This document shows positions 1 through 9,462 of a stretch of 64,000 nt of DNA, one piece after another; position 1 is the stretch's first letter, and each line of letters opens with the position of its first letter. The stretch is from Methylobacter sp. GTDB taxonomy: Bacteria > Pseudomonadota > Gammaproteobacteria > Methylococcales > Methylomonadaceae. The stretch lies in contig JAPLRU010000038.1 of NCBI GenBank assembly GCA_026399025.1, forward strand, positions 30,362 through 94,361, read 5' to 3'. The notes beneath the pieces were generated by a model that was not told the origin of the DNA, did not search any database, and saw nothing but the letters and a program-made list of their open reading frames with translations. The translations under genes and the position numbers were made by a program.

Positions 1-94
1 ATTAAACTTTCTTCAAATAATTCAGCAAAGCTTTCGCTCATTTTCCATTCCCAAGCCTGTCGAAACACGAACAAGCCTTTTCTTTATCAAAGTT

Positions 95-130
95 AAAATA
101 AAAAACCACACTCAAACCATTTTGAGGTGG
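95..130 (-). terminator. Intrinsic terminator after cmk
   Basis: Arms at 106-116 and 121-130 pair (CCACCTCAAA with TTTGAGTGTGG, one bulge) around a 4-base loop. On the minus strand a T-rich run follows, from the A-rich stretch at 95-105. It lies 15 bases past the cmk stop, where the end of the aromatic operon is expected. Confidence 0.8.
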
Positions 131-145
131 CCACGTAAGAAATCC

Positions 146-802
146 TCAGCGGATTAAATTCAGTACTTCTTCAATAACAGATGCTAAGGTCATATCCGAA
201 GAATCGATATAAAGCGCATCGTTCGCCATAGTCAGCGGCGCGGTTTGACGCTCCATATCCCGACGATCACGCTCTTCTATCTCATTTATTATCTGCACTA
301 GGTTAGCATCAATCCCTTTTTCTATCAACTGTTTATATCGCCTATTGGCTCTTTCGGCCGCGCTGGCGGTTAAGAACACTTTGTTTTCAGCTTCAGGAAA
401 AACCACCGTTCCCATATCTCGACCGTCTGCAACGAGACCGGGGAAGCGTTTAAAATCTTTCTGTTTTTGCAATAAAACACGTCTGACTTCAGGTAGCGCT
501 GCAACAATAGAAGCCGCATTGCCGGTGCTTTCAAGAGCTAACTGGGAAGTAATATCCTCGCCGTCCAGCCTGACTACCAATTCATCGTTGCAATCAAACT
601 CAAGTGCAATCGATTGAGCTATATCGACAATGAGGGCTTCGTTTTCCAAATCGGCATGTTTTTTTAACGCAGCAATTGCCAATGACCGATAGATAGAGCC
701 GCTATCCAAATAATGCCAGCCCAGCTTTTTCGCTACTGCCCGGCTAACCGTGCCCTTTCCGGCACCGCTAGGACCATCGATAGCCAATACCGGAACACTC
801 AT
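146..802 (-). CDS. cmk: Cytidylate kinase
   Basis: Phosphorylates CMP and dCMP to the diphosphates in the cytoplasm. The P-loop GPSGAGKG is at residues 10-17, and the conserved ADGRDMGTVVFP segment and an arginine-rich lid (EERDRRDMERQ) follow, as in bacterial CMP kinases. I chose the ATG at 802, giving 218 residues, over the upstream one at 817: the later start puts the P-loop at the usual place, has AGGGA a few bases upstream, and overlaps the aroA stop as TAATG. Last gene of the aromatic operon. In many gammaproteobacteria rpsA comes next; here a terminator closes the unit and nothing of rpsA is seen in the 145 bases left. Confidence 0.96.
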   Translation of the reverse strand: MSVPVLAIDGPSGAGKGTVSRAVAKKLGWHYLDSGSIYRSLAIAALKKHADLENEALIVDIAQSIALEFDCNDELVVRLDGEDITSQLALESTGNAASIVAALPEVRRVLLQKQKDFKRFPGLVADGRDMGTVVFPEAENKVFLTASAAERANRRYKQLIEKGIDANLVQIINEIEERDRRDMERQTAPLTMANDALYIDSSDMTLASVIEEVLNLIR

Positions 803-2121
803 TAACTTTCCCTGCAAACCAGATCAAGACCCAAGCGCTTGGCCAAGTCTCTAAATTCAGGGAACGAGGTATTCACGTTTTCGCAATCATGAATAATAAT
901 AGGCGCGGTAGCGCGTAATCCGGCGATTGAAAACGACATCGCAATGCGGTGATCGCCATGCGATATAACTTCGCCACCGCCTATCGAGCCGCCTTGAATA
1001 ATCATGCCGTCTTCGGTTGATTGAGCATCGACGCCCAAGATTTGCAAACCGTCCGCCATCACTTGAATGCGATCCGATTCTTTGACTCTAAGTTCTTCCG
1101 CACCGGTTAACCGGGTTTGGCCGTCTGCGCAAGCCGCAGCGACAAACAGCACCGGAAACTCGTCAATAGCCAGCGGCACCAGATGCTCTGGAATATCTAT
1201 GCCTTTAAGAGGACTGTAAACAACATGCAAATCGGCTACCGGCTCGCCGCCGACAGTGCGCTCGTTAAGCACTTCGATGTTGGCGCCCATCAACCTGAGA
1301 ATGTCGATGACTCCGGTCCGGGTAGGATTAATACCAACGTGTTTCAACAGCAGATCTGAACCCGGCGCAATCGACGCGCCAACCAAGAAAAATGCCGCCG
1401 ATGAAATATCGCTGGGCACATCAATATCGGCCGCTGTTAAGCTGCCTTCGGCGGTAATACTGACTTTATTGCCGTCTTGCTTCACCGGATAATTAAAACC
1501 GGTCAACATGCGTTCGGTATGGTCGCGGGTAGGCGCCGGTTCGGTAACTCGGGTTACGCCTTGCGCGTACATGCCCGCCAATAACAAACAGGATTTAACC
1601 TGAGCGCTGGCTATCGGCATCGCGTAATCAATACCGGTCAATTGCCCTGCCCTGCCGGTGATATGCAGCGGCGCTGTGCCGCGTTCCGTCGTTTTTATGT
1701 CGGCGCCCATTGTTGCCAGCGGATCGGTGACTCGCTTCATCGGTCTGCCGGATAGTGATTTATCGCCGGTTAGAACCGAGTTGAACGCCTGTCCCGCCAA
1801 TAAACCGCTCAGCAAGCGCATGGAGGTACCTGAATTGCCCAGATACAAATCGTTTTTAGGCGCTTTTAAGCCGTGCTTGCCGACGCCGTGTATGGTTAAT
1901 TCGCCATTGACCGGACCTTCGATTTCAACCCCCATATCGCGAAAAGCCTGCAAAGTCGCCAAAGCATCCTCCGCTTCCAAAAAGCCTTTTACATGAGTCA
2001 CGCCTTCGGCCAGTGAACCCAGCATGATTGATCGGTGCGACATGGATTTATCGCCGGGCACACGTGCCTCGCCTTGTAATTTACCGCCGGGTTGAACCTG
2101 AAATGTGATTGATTTTGACAT
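802..2121 (-). CDS. aroA: 3-phosphoshikimate 1-carboxyvinyltransferase (EPSP synthase)
   Basis: Transfers the enolpyruvyl group of PEP to shikimate-3-phosphate, the sixth step of the shikimate pathway. The N-terminal PGDKSMSHRSIMLGSLAEG signature (active-site Lys and Arg), the GNSGTSMRLL segment, RPMKRVTDPL and the LRVKESDRI segment near the C-terminus are all present. Length from the ATG at 2121 is 439 residues, normal for the family. An upstream in-frame ATG at 2187 would add 22 residues lying inside tyrA and is unlikely. The start is one base after the tyrA stop (TAATATG) and the stop overlaps the cmk start, so translation is probably coupled on both sides. Confidence 0.97.
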   Translation of the reverse strand: MSKSITFQVQPGGKLQGEARVPGDKSMSHRSIMLGSLAEGVTHVKGFLEAEDALATLQAFRDMGVEIEGPVNGELTIHGVGKHGLKAPKNDLYLGNSGTSMRLLSGLLAGQAFNSVLTGDKSLSGRPMKRVTDPLATMGADIKTTERGTAPLHITGRAGQLTGIDYAMPIASAQVKSCLLLAGMYAQGVTRVTEPAPTRDHTERMLTGFNYPVKQDGNKVSITAEGSLTAADIDVPSDISSAAFFLVGASIAPGSDLLLKHVGINPTRTGVIDILRLMGANIEVLNERTVGGEPVADLHVVYSPLKGIDIPEHLVPLAIDEFPVLFVAAACADGQTRLTGAEELRVKESDRIQVMADGLQILGVDAQSTEDGMIIQGGSIGGGEVISHGDHRIAMSFSIAGLRATAPIIIHDCENVNTSFPEFRDLAKRLGLDLVCRES

Positions 2122-2122
2122 A

Positions 2123-3001
2123 TTAATTATTATTGAACTGGTCAAGAAAGCGTTGCCGTGCGTTTCTGGCATACGTAAAGGTTTCAAAAAGCTGTTGACT
2201 ATCGTTAGTTTCCAGCAAACATTGTATTTTATCCAATTCTCCCTTTAACTGCTCAATTAAAGGGATGATTTCATCTTTATTGGCCGAACAAATATCCCGC
2301 CACATAACGGGGTCGCTCGAAGCAATCCGGGTAAAATCCTTAAAGCCGCCGGCTGCGTATTTAAAAATCTCACTCTGCTCGTCTTTATGACCGAGCATAT
2401 CGACCAAAGCAAAAGCCAGAATATGCGGCAAATGACTGGTTGCCGCCAACACGCCGTCATGATGACTGACCTCCATCACTGAAACCAGCGATCCCAACTG
2501 CTCCCAAAACTCCTGAATTCTTTGCACGGCTTCCGGCCGGGTATTGTCGAGCGGAGTGATAATCAAGCGTTTATTCACGAACAAATTATCGACCGATGCC
2601 GTCACGCCGCTTTGTTCCGCACCGGCAATAGGATGAGCGGGAACCAGATTATCCGGCACCACACCGAATACCCGCTCCGCTGCGGCAATAACGCTGCCCT
2701 TGGTGCTACCGACATCGGTATAAACCGCGCTATCCGACCACAACGGCTTAAGCAGGGCAAAAATGCTTTCGATACTCGCAACCGGCGTGGCAATCACCAC
2801 GCAATCGGAACCTTGAACGGCTTCCGCCAGCTCCAAGGAATAATCGTCAATAACGCCTAGGCCTTTAGCCGTTTGCAGATTTTGTTCATCCAGTTGGCGG
2901 CCATATCCGACGATGTTATCGCATAAACCATGCAACCTGGTTGCGCGGGCAATGGAGCCGCCAATTAAACCGACGCCGATAATACAAAGCCGGTTAAACA
3001 T
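2123..3001 (-). CDS. tyrA: Prephenate/arogenate dehydrogenase
   Basis: NAD(P)-dependent oxidative decarboxylation of prephenate (or arogenate) on the way to tyrosine. Residues 7-16 carry the Rossmann motif IIGVGLIGGS, followed by VVIATPV, DVGSTKG and PAHPIAGAEQSG, all typical of the family. At 292 residues it is a monofunctional enzyme without a chorismate mutase domain; the mutase sits on PheA in this operon. The ATG at 3001 overlaps the end of hisC by 8 bases. The order pheA-hisC-tyrA-aroA is the one known from pseudomonads and related gammaproteobacteria. Confidence 0.95.
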   Translation of the reverse strand: MFNRLCIIGVGLIGGSIARATRLHGLCDNIVGYGRQLDEQNLQTAKGLGVIDDYSLELAEAVQGSDCVVIATPVASIESIFALLKPLWSDSAVYTDVGSTKGSVIAAAERVFGVVPDNLVPAHPIAGAEQSGVTASVDNLFVNKRLIITPLDNTRPEAVQRIQEFWEQLGSLVSVMEVSHHDGVLAATSHLPHILAFALVDMLGHKDEQSEIFKYAAGGFKDFTRIASSDPVMWRDICSANKDEIIPLIEQLKGELDKIQCLLETNDSQQLFETFTYARNARQRFLDQFNNN

Positions 3002-4118
3002 TGCCAGATAAAACCTCGGTTAAGGCCTGCAGAAACAGCTGATTTTCCGCCTGCGTCCCGATGGTAATGCGTAAATGGTTAGGTAATTCATAGACGCCCA
3101 CCGGTCTGACGATAACGCCTTTGCGCAATAATGCCTCATAAACCGGCATAGCAGGTTGCTTTAGATCGACCAATACGAAATTACCTGCCGATGGAATCCA
3201 TTCCAGCCCCAGATTTTTAAAGCCCTCGGTTATAAATTTCATGCCTTGGGCATTAACCTCAATCGTGTTTTGCAAATGCTCCGTATCCGACAATGCCGCT
3301 TCTGCGGCGGCTAACGCCAGCATATTATTATTAAAAGGCTGACGCACCCGATTCAGGATGTCGGCCAACTGAGGACCGGACAAGCCGTATCCGACACGTA
3401 AACCGGCCAGACCGTAGGCTTTGGAAAAGGTGCGGGTAATTAATAAATTCGGGTATAAGTTCAGCCAAGCAATCGATTTATCGGCACTACCGTCGCCGAC
3501 GAACTCGCAATAAGCCTCATCCAGCACACACACGCAAGTGTCCGGCAACGCCTGAATAAAGGCTTCCAAATCGGCAGGAGACAACAAGGTGCCGGTAGGA
3601 TTATTGGGGTTCGCTATAAAAACCAGCCGTGTGTTGTCGGTAACCCGTTCCAGCATGGCGTCCAGATCGTGCCCGTAATTTAAAGCAGGCGCAACAACTG
3701 CCGTTGCGCCAACCGCTTGAGTCACTATCGGATATACGGCAAACGCATGCTGCGAAAAAACAACCTCAAGACCCGGTGTCAAAAACGCCCTAGCCACCAG
3801 TTCCAGAATTTCATTGGAACCATTGCCCAAGGTAATTTGGCTCATATCGACAGCGTATTTATTAGCTAACGCGAGCTTTAGATTAAAACCATTGCCGTCA
3901 GGATACAAAGCCAAATCCTTCAAAGCTGTTTCTATAGCGGCCAATGCTTTTTTTCCGGGCCCTAAAGGATTTTCATTGGAGGCAAGCTTGATGATGTGAG
4001 ACAGCCCCAGTTCACGTTCAAGTTCTTCAATCGGTTTGCCAGGTGTATAGGGAATAAGCTTTTGCACGCCGGGCACGGCAAGGGTGTAAATATTATCGCT
4101 GTTATTCATGGGTGGCAT
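2994..4118 (-). CDS. hisC: Histidinol-phosphate / aromatic aminotransferase, HisC family
   Basis: Fold-type I PLP aminotransferase of 374 residues. It shows the family's SNENPLGP near residue 43, FIANPNNPTGT, the DEAYCEF turn and TFSKAYGLAGLRVGYG, where the Lys binds PLP. The copy inside aromatic operons is often the second HisC and probably transaminates prephenate or aromatic 2-oxo acids as well as, or instead of, histidinol phosphate. That specificity is inference, since no other histidine gene is nearby. Start is either ATG 4118 or ATG 4109; neither has a good ribosome-binding site. It overlaps tyrA by 8 bases and lies about 100 bases after pheA. Confidence 0.93.
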   Translation of the reverse strand: MPPMNNSDNIYTLAVPGVQKLIPYTPGKPIEELERELGLSHIIKLASNENPLGPGKKALAAIETALKDLALYPDGNGFNLKLALANKYAVDMSQITLGNGSNEILELVARAFLTPGLEVVFSQHAFAVYPIVTQAVGATAVVAPALNYGHDLDAMLERVTDNTRLVFIANPNNPTGTLLSPADLEAFIQALPDTCVCVLDEAYCEFVGDGSADKSIAWLNLYPNLLITRTFSKAYGLAGLRVGYGLSGPQLADILNRVRQPFNNNMLALAAAEAALSDTEHLQNTIEVNAQGMKFITEGFKNLGLEWIPSAGNFVLVDLKQPAMPVYEALLRKGVIVRPVGVYELPNHLRITIGTQAENQLFLQALTEVLSGNV

Positions 4119-4220
4119 TTAGGCGAAAGTGGTAGCTACTCAGGAGCCGGAAAAATAGAACGCAAAGACAATAATCGCAGCTAAAAAAGCCCGGTTTAAC
4201 CCCGTCTTCACTTATAAAAA

Positions 4221-5306
4221 TTAAAGCACGGCTTTAGGATAAGACCCTAAAAGCTTAAGCATGTTAACGTTGCCATCTAATATAGCCAGCGCCTTAGCGA
4301 CATCTTCATTTTCGCTATGACCTTCAATATCGATAAAAAACACATAATCCCATAAGCCCTGGCGGGACGGTCTGGATTCAATATGCACCATATCGATATT
4401 AAACCTTGCGAACGGCTCAAGTATTCTGTGCAACGCACCGGGCTGATTACCCGTAGAGACAACCAGCGAGGTTTTATCGTTACCTGTGGAAGCGGAACTT
4501 TGCCGGCCGATAATGATAAAGCGAGTGGTATTATTGGGCTCGTCTTCGATATTTTTTTCAATGACATTGAGCCGGTAAATTTCAGCGGCAACAATACCCG
4601 CTATCGCAACGGTCTGTTTATTGGCGGATGCCAACTTTGCAGCTTCGGTGTTGCTATTGACCGCAGTCCGCTTCGCATTCGGCAAATGGTTATCCAACCA
4701 TTGCCGACACTGCGCCAGCGATTGCTGATGAGAGAAAACTTCGGTCACTTCATCCAGGCTATCCACCAATCCCAACAAGTTTTGATGCACCCTGATTTCA
4801 ACTTCGCCGCATATTTTTAGCGGCGAATTCAAAAATCGGTCCAGCGTATGACTGATGACACCCTCGGTGGAGTTTTCGACCGGCACAACACCAAACTGGC
4901 AACTGCCGTTTTCCACCCGGTTAAAAATATCGTTAATCGTAGCGGCCGGTACTGTTTTGACCGCAGAGCCGAAATGCTTGATCGCGGCTTGCTGAGTGAA
5001 AGTCCCTTCAGGTCCCAAAAAAGCCACATCCAGCGGCTTTTCCAAGGCCAAACACGCCGACATCAATTCTCTAAAAAAATGAGCCGCGGTATCGTCGGAT
5101 AAAGGCCCTTCATTCAAGTCTTTAATGCGCCGCAATACCAATGACTCGCGATCCGGCCGGTAAAATGTGCCTTGTTCACCCTGCGCAATCTTAGTCTTGG
5201 CAACTTCCATCGCATAAGACGCACGCTGATTCATCAATTGCAGAATCTGCTTATCGATTGCATCGATTTTTTCTCTTAATTCAGAAAGGGGAATGATGGA
5301 TGACAT
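4221..5306 (-). CDS. pheA: Bifunctional chorismate mutase / prephenate dehydratase
   Basis: Converts chorismate through prephenate to phenylpyruvate. An AroQ mutase domain covers about residues 1-90 (LREKIDAIDKQILQLMNQRA). The dehydratase domain has FLGPEGTFTQQAA, PVENSTEGVI and the NTTRFIII catalytic segment. A C-terminal ACT domain (HIESRPSRQGLWDYVFFID) is the usual phenylalanine feedback site. I chose the ATG at 5306 (361 residues); the longer reading from 5351 starts with TTG and adds non-conserved residues. AGG precedes the ATG. About 170 bases separate it from serC, room for its own control region (see the short ORF at 5326-5424). Confidence 0.96.
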   Translation of the reverse strand: MSSIIPLSELREKIDAIDKQILQLMNQRASYAMEVAKTKIAQGEQGTFYRPDRESLVLRRIKDLNEGPLSDDTAAHFFRELMSACLALEKPLDVAFLGPEGTFTQQAAIKHFGSAVKTVPAATINDIFNRVENGSCQFGVVPVENSTEGVISHTLDRFLNSPLKICGEVEIRVHQNLLGLVDSLDEVTEVFSHQQSLAQCRQWLDNHLPNAKRTAVNSNTEAAKLASANKQTVAIAGIVAAEIYRLNVIEKNIEDEPNNTTRFIIIGRQSSASTGNDKTSLVVSTGNQPGALHRILEPFARFNIDMVHIESRPSRQGLWDYVFFIDIEGHSENEDVAKALAILDGNVNMLKLLGSYPKAVL

Positions 5307-5325
5307 GGCGGCCTGACTCAAAATA

Positions 5326-5424
5326 TTAGGTTTTCGGTAGCGACTCAACAACCAGAAAAATGGAACGCCGATAATTAAGATAAAACAAGATTTTTCTCAA
5401 ATTATCTGCGCTTATCCTATGCAT
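5326..5424 (-). CDS. Possible 32-codon leader ORF upstream of pheA
   Basis: An ATG at 5424 has AAGGG seven bases upstream and opens a 32-codon frame ending with TAA at 5326, 19 bases before the pheA ATG. The peptide is basic and moderately aromatic (two Phe and two Tyr in KILFYLNYRRSIF). Phe-rich leader peptides are known to control pheA by attenuation in enterobacteria, but this one lacks a run of Phe codons and I see no clear terminator/antiterminator pair after it. It may be a chance ORF. Confidence 0.25.
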   Translation of the reverse strand: MHRISADNLRKILFYLNYRRSIFLVVESLPKT

Positions 5425-5477
5425 CAGCGTTCCCTTGTATTTCTTGTATTTAATGACTGAGTAATTACGGTTTTCGA

Positions 5478-6557
5478 TTAATGGCTACGTTCGAATTCAG
5501 CCATAAAATCAATCAAGGCCTGTACACCGGCCTCCGGCATTGCGTTATAAATACTTGCCCGCATGCCGCCGACCGAACGATGACCTTTCAGTTCAAACAA
5601 ACCATTGGCCTCCGCAGCCGCCAAAAACGGCTTATCCAGGCTTTCGTCAGCTAAAATAAACGGTACGTTCATCCGCGAACGGGAAGCGATTTCCACCGGA
5701 TTGGAATACAACGCCGACTGATCGATAGCCTGATACAGTTTCGCCGCTTTAGCGATATTGCGTTGTTCAATGCCTTCAACACCGCCTTGCGCTTTTAACC
5801 ATTTCAGCACCAAGCCGCATAAATACCAGCTATAAGTCGCCGGTGTATTCAACATGGATTGATTTTTTGCCTGCTCGGCATAATTAAAAACCGGTGGCAC
5901 CGTTTTAGGCGCATGTCCGACTAAATCGTCCCGCACTATGACCACAGTAACACCGGCAGGCCCCATATTTTTTTGAGTTCCGGCATAGATTAGACCGTAC
6001 TGACTGACATCGATCTTGCGCGATAAAATATTCGACGACATATCCGACACCAGCGGCAAGCCCTTGCTATCCGGGCAAGACTGGAATTCCACGCCGTGGA
6101 TAGTTTCATTCGAGGTATAGTGCAAATAAGCCGCGTCACTATCGATTGCCCAGCCTGAAGCATCGGGAATCGTAGTAAATTTGGTATTCTCCGAACTGGC
6201 GCTGACCACTACATCGCAATAAGCCCCGGCATCCTTGATGGCTTTTTCCGACCAAGCGCCGGTATTCAAGTAACAAGCTTTGGTTTTGCCGTTCAGGATA
6301 TTTTGCGGTATCAACGAAAACTGTCCCGATGCGCCGCCTTGCAGAAACAAAACCTTATAGTTATCGGGAACCGCCAATAGCGCCCTCAAATCGCTTTCCA
6401 GCTCTTCGGCAATCAATGAGAAATGCTTGCCGCGATGGCTCATTTCCATGACCGACATACCACTATCGCGCCATTCCAACATTTCTTGCTGCGCTTGCAG
6501 CAATACCGATTCCGGGAATGCGGACGGACCTGCGCTAAAATTATAAACTCTGGACAT
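5478..6557 (-). CDS. serC: Phosphoserine aminotransferase
   Basis: PLP enzyme making 3-phosphoserine from 3-phosphohydroxypyruvate, and the analogous step in pyridoxal phosphate synthesis. The protein starts with RVYNFSAGPSAFPESVL and has MEMSHRGKHF, FLQGGASGQF, SDMSSNILSRKIDVSQYG and AGTQKNMGPAGVT, where the Lys carries PLP. It ends with the GHRSVGGMRASIYNA segment typical of the family. Length 359 is standard. The ATG at 6557 overlaps the gyrA stop by one base (TAATG), so serC expression is tied to gyrA. Confidence 0.97.
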   Translation of the reverse strand: MSRVYNFSAGPSAFPESVLLQAQQEMLEWRDSGMSVMEMSHRGKHFSLIAEELESDLRALLAVPDNYKVLFLQGGASGQFSLIPQNILNGKTKACYLNTGAWSEKAIKDAGAYCDVVVSASSENTKFTTIPDASGWAIDSDAAYLHYTSNETIHGVEFQSCPDSKGLPLVSDMSSNILSRKIDVSQYGLIYAGTQKNMGPAGVTVVIVRDDLVGHAPKTVPPVFNYAEQAKNQSMLNTPATYSWYLCGLVLKWLKAQGGVEGIEQRNIAKAAKLYQAIDQSALYSNPVEIASRSRMNVPFILADESLDKPFLAAAEANGLFELKGHRSVGGMRASIYNAMPEAGVQALIDFMAEFERSH

Positions 6558-9187
6558 TACGATTCTTCTCCTGATTCACTATCGTCATTTGTTGTTTGTT
6601 CCGATGCGCTCTGCTCTAATTCGGCATCCTCTAAAAGTTCATCATCGGCATCGTCCACCCCCACCAAGCCTTCGATCCGATCAACGCCAATCACTTTTTC
6701 TTTCTTATCCAGGCGGATAATCGTTACGCCCTGGGTATTTCTGCCGACCACTGAAATGCCGTCAACTCGGGTGCGAACCAAAGTGCCGCCATCGGTAATC
6801 AGCATGATTTCATCATGATCGTTGACCAGCACCGCGCCAACCACCGCTCCGTTACGCGCGGATGTTTGTATCGCAATCAGGCCCTGTCCGCCGCGTTTAT
6901 GACAAGTAAACTCTTCCAGCTTGGTACGCTTGCCGTAGCCGTTTTCTGTGATATTCAGTACCGTGCCTTCGCTTGCGATAATCAGCGAAATCACTTTTTG
7001 TCCTTCCTGTAAACGAATTCCACGCACGCCGGACGCCGTCCTGCCCATCGAGCGCACATCTTCTTCATTAAAGCAGACTGCCTTACCGGTACTGCTAAAC
7101 AACAGTACATTTTGATGACCGTCAGTCACCGCAACGCCGACCAGCGTATCGTCTTCTCTTAAATCAATGGCGATTTTGCCGTTGGTGCGTTGACGCTCGA
7201 ATTCTTTTAACGGCGTTTTTTTAACGGTACCCGCCGATGTCGCCATAAAAATGAATTTAGTGTCGCTGAATTCGCGTATCGGCAACATCGCATTAATTTT
7301 TTCGCCTTGCTCCAGCGGCAATAAATTAACGAAAGGCTTGCCTCGGGCCGCACGACTGGCAACCGGCAATTGATAGACTTTAAGCCAGTAAACCTTGCCC
7401 AATGAAGAAAAGCATAAAATAATATCGTGGGTATTAGCCACAATCAGCTTATCGACATAGTCCAGTTCTTTCGTGGCTGTCGCCGATTTACCGCGTCCGC
7501 CGCGCCTTTGTGCTTTGTAATCGCTGAGCGGCTGAGATTTGACATAACCTTCATGCGACATGGTCACGACCATATCTTCTTCGGTAATCAGGTCTTCATC
7601 GGACAAATCCGAATGATTTTGTAAAATTTCGGTGCGCCGCTCGTCGGAATACTGCTCCTTGATGACCACCAACTCTTCCCTGATAATTTCCATCAACCGC
7701 ACATCGCTGCCCAGAATAAACAGGTATTCGTCAATCTGCTCCAGCAATTGCTTGTATTCATTAACGATCTTGTCCTGCTCCAGACCGGTTAAACGATGCA
7801 GGCGCAACTCAAGGATGGCCTGAGCCTGGGTTTCGGATAAACGGTAAATTCCGCCATGAATGCCGAACTCTACCGGCAAATCATCCGGTCTTGAACGATC
7901 CGCGTCGGCGCGGTCCAACAAGGCTGAAACCAATCCGGCATCCCAGCTTTTCTCCAACAAGCCGACTTTAGCATCTGCCGGTGTAGCAGCCGCTTTAATC
8001 AACGCAATCATTTCATCGATATTGGCTAAAGCGACCGCAAGTCCTTCTAGGATGTGCGCCCTTTCCCTGGCTTTGCGCAAATTATAAATCGTTCTGCGGG
8101 TAACAATTTCACGCCGGTGATTAATAAAAGCGCTAATGATTTCCCGAAGATTCATGCAATGTGGACGCCCATCCAACAAAGCCACCATATTGATACCGAA
8201 CACGGTCTGGAATTGGGTTTGCTTATACAGGTTGTTTAACACCACTTCAGGCATTTCACCGCGACGCAACTCAATCACCATACGCATGCCGTCTTTATCC
8301 GATTCGTCACGCAAGCCGGAAATACCTTCAAGCTTACCTTCCTTAACCAACTCGGCAATTTTCTCCAGCAATCTGGCTTTATTGACCTGATACGGTAATT
8401 CGGTCGTGATAATCGCTTGCCGACTGCTGTCGCCGATGTCTTCAAAATGACAACGCGCGCGTAAATAAATTTTGCCGCGCCCGGTGGTATAAGCGTTGTA
8501 AATACCGGAAGCGCCGTTAATAATCGCCGCCGTAGGGAAATCAGGGCCGGGAACATGAGCCATCAGCTCATGAACGGTTAAATCAGGTTGGTCAATCATC
8601 GCCAGACAGGCGCTAATCACTTCGGATAAGTTGTGCGGCGGAATATTGGTCGCCATACCGACGGCAATACCGGACGAGCCGTTAATCAGCAAAGTCGGCA
8701 CCCGTGTCGGCAATACTGTAGGCTCGGACTCCGACTCGTCATAGTTGGGTGCAAAATCAACTGTTTCCTTGTCCAGATCGGCCATCAATTCATGAGCGAT
8801 TTTAGACATACGCACTTCGGTATAACGCATCGCAGCGGGCGAATCGCCATCAACCGAACCGAAATTGCCCTGCCCGTCGATCAGCATATAGCGCATCGAA
8901 AAATTCTGCGCCATCCGTACCATGGTGTCGTAAACCGCGGTATCGCCATGAGGATGATATTTACCGATTACGTCACCGACCACACGGGCCGATTTTTTAT
9001 AAGGTTTATTCCAATCATTGCCCAACTCGCCCATTGCGTATAACACACGGCGATGCACAGGTTTTAGACCGTCTCTGACATCCGGAAGGGCTCGACCGAC
9101 GATAACGCTCATGGCGTAATCGAGATAGGACTGCTTCATCTCGTCTTCGAGATTGACAGGTATTATTTCTTTAGCGAAGTTTGACAT
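6557..9187 (-). CDS. gyrA: DNA gyrase subunit A
   Basis: Breakage-reunion subunit of gyrase. The catalytic Tyr is residue 122 (AMRYTEVRM). The quinolone-determining region reads [11 protein letters not shown] with Thr83 and Asp87; Thr83 is the natural state in several gammaproteobacteria such as Pseudomonas, so this is not evidence of resistance. The GyrA box QRRGGRG at the start of the C-terminal beta-pinwheel is present, so DNA wrapping should be intact. The protein has 876 residues and an acidic tail. ATG at 9187 follows AGGGATCA, a good ribosome-binding site. It leads the minus-strand unit with serC and the aromatic genes. Confidence 0.98.
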   Translation of the reverse strand: MSNFAKEIIPVNLEDEMKQSYLDYAMSVIVGRALPDVRDGLKPVHRRVLYAMGELGNDWNKPYKKSARVVGDVIGKYHPHGDTAVYDTMVRMAQNFSMRYMLIDGQGNFGSVDGDSPAAMRYTEVRMSKIAHELMADLDKETVDFAPNYDESESEPTVLPTRVPTLLINGSSGIAVGMATNIPPHNLSEVISACLAMIDQPDLTVHELMAHVPGPDFPTAAIINGASGIYNAYTTGRGKIYLRARCHFEDIGDSSRQAIITTELPYQVNKARLLEKIAELVKEGKLEGISGLRDESDKDGMRMVIELRRGEMPEVVLNNLYKQTQFQTVFGINMVALLDGRPHCMNLREIISAFINHRREIVTRRTIYNLRKARERAHILEGLAVALANIDEMIALIKAAATPADAKVGLLEKSWDAGLVSALLDRADADRSRPDDLPVEFGIHGGIYRLSETQAQAILELRLHRLTGLEQDKIVNEYKQLLEQIDEYLFILGSDVRLMEIIREELVVIKEQYSDERRTEILQNHSDLSDEDLITEEDMVVTMSHEGYVKSQPLSDYKAQRRGGRGKSATATKELDYVDKLIVANTHDIILCFSSLGKVYWLKVYQLPVASRAARGKPFVNLLPLEQGEKINAMLPIREFSDTKFIFMATSAGTVKKTPLKEFERQRTNGKIAIDLREDDTLVGVAVTDGHQNVLLFSSTGKAVCFNEEDVRSMGRTASGVRGIRLQEGQKVISLIIASEGTVLNITENGYGKRTKLEEFTCHKRGGQGLIAIQTSARNGAVVGAVLVNDHDEIMLITDGGTLVRTRVDGISVVGRNTQGVTIIRLDKKEKVIGVDRIEGLVGVDDADDELLEDAELEQSASEQTTNDDSESGEES

Positions 9188-9302
9188 TGATCCCTATATA
9201 GACTGTGTGTCGTTAATGCGTAACGACAGGGTTTCCTGACTCTGTGCGAATATATTTTTTGCCGGCTTTAAAGCATCGACATAACAAGAAATTAAGCGCG
9301 AA

Positions 9303-9331
9303 AGTATAACAAATTGTGCCAATAGTGTCGA
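9303..9331 (-). promoter_or_regulatory. Probable sigma-70 promoter of gyrA
   Basis: On the minus strand TCGACA (9331-9326) and TATACT (9308-9303) are separated by exactly 17 bases, each one mismatch from consensus. The leader to the gyrA ATG would be about 110 bases. The rest of 9188-9462 shows nothing else recognisable. Confidence 0.5.
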
Positions 9332-9462
9332 AGCTGATAACACCGTAAATTTGTTCCCTTCCGCAATGCCGATATTCGCAAGGGATTAATTGACGATTCC
9401 GTGCATCCGGCCGCGTTGTTGAGAAAACCTATTTTGACCCTTTACCGGGTAAATACGCGCCT

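Noticed and set aside
7860..8390. Several plus-strand frames of 60-140 codons across gyrA
   Set aside because: All antisense to gyrA, without ribosome-binding sites or recognisable products.
8920..8950. Thr83 in GyrA as a quinolone-resistance mutation
   Set aside because: Thr at this place is the normal residue in several gammaproteobacteria, and no other change in the region suggests selection.
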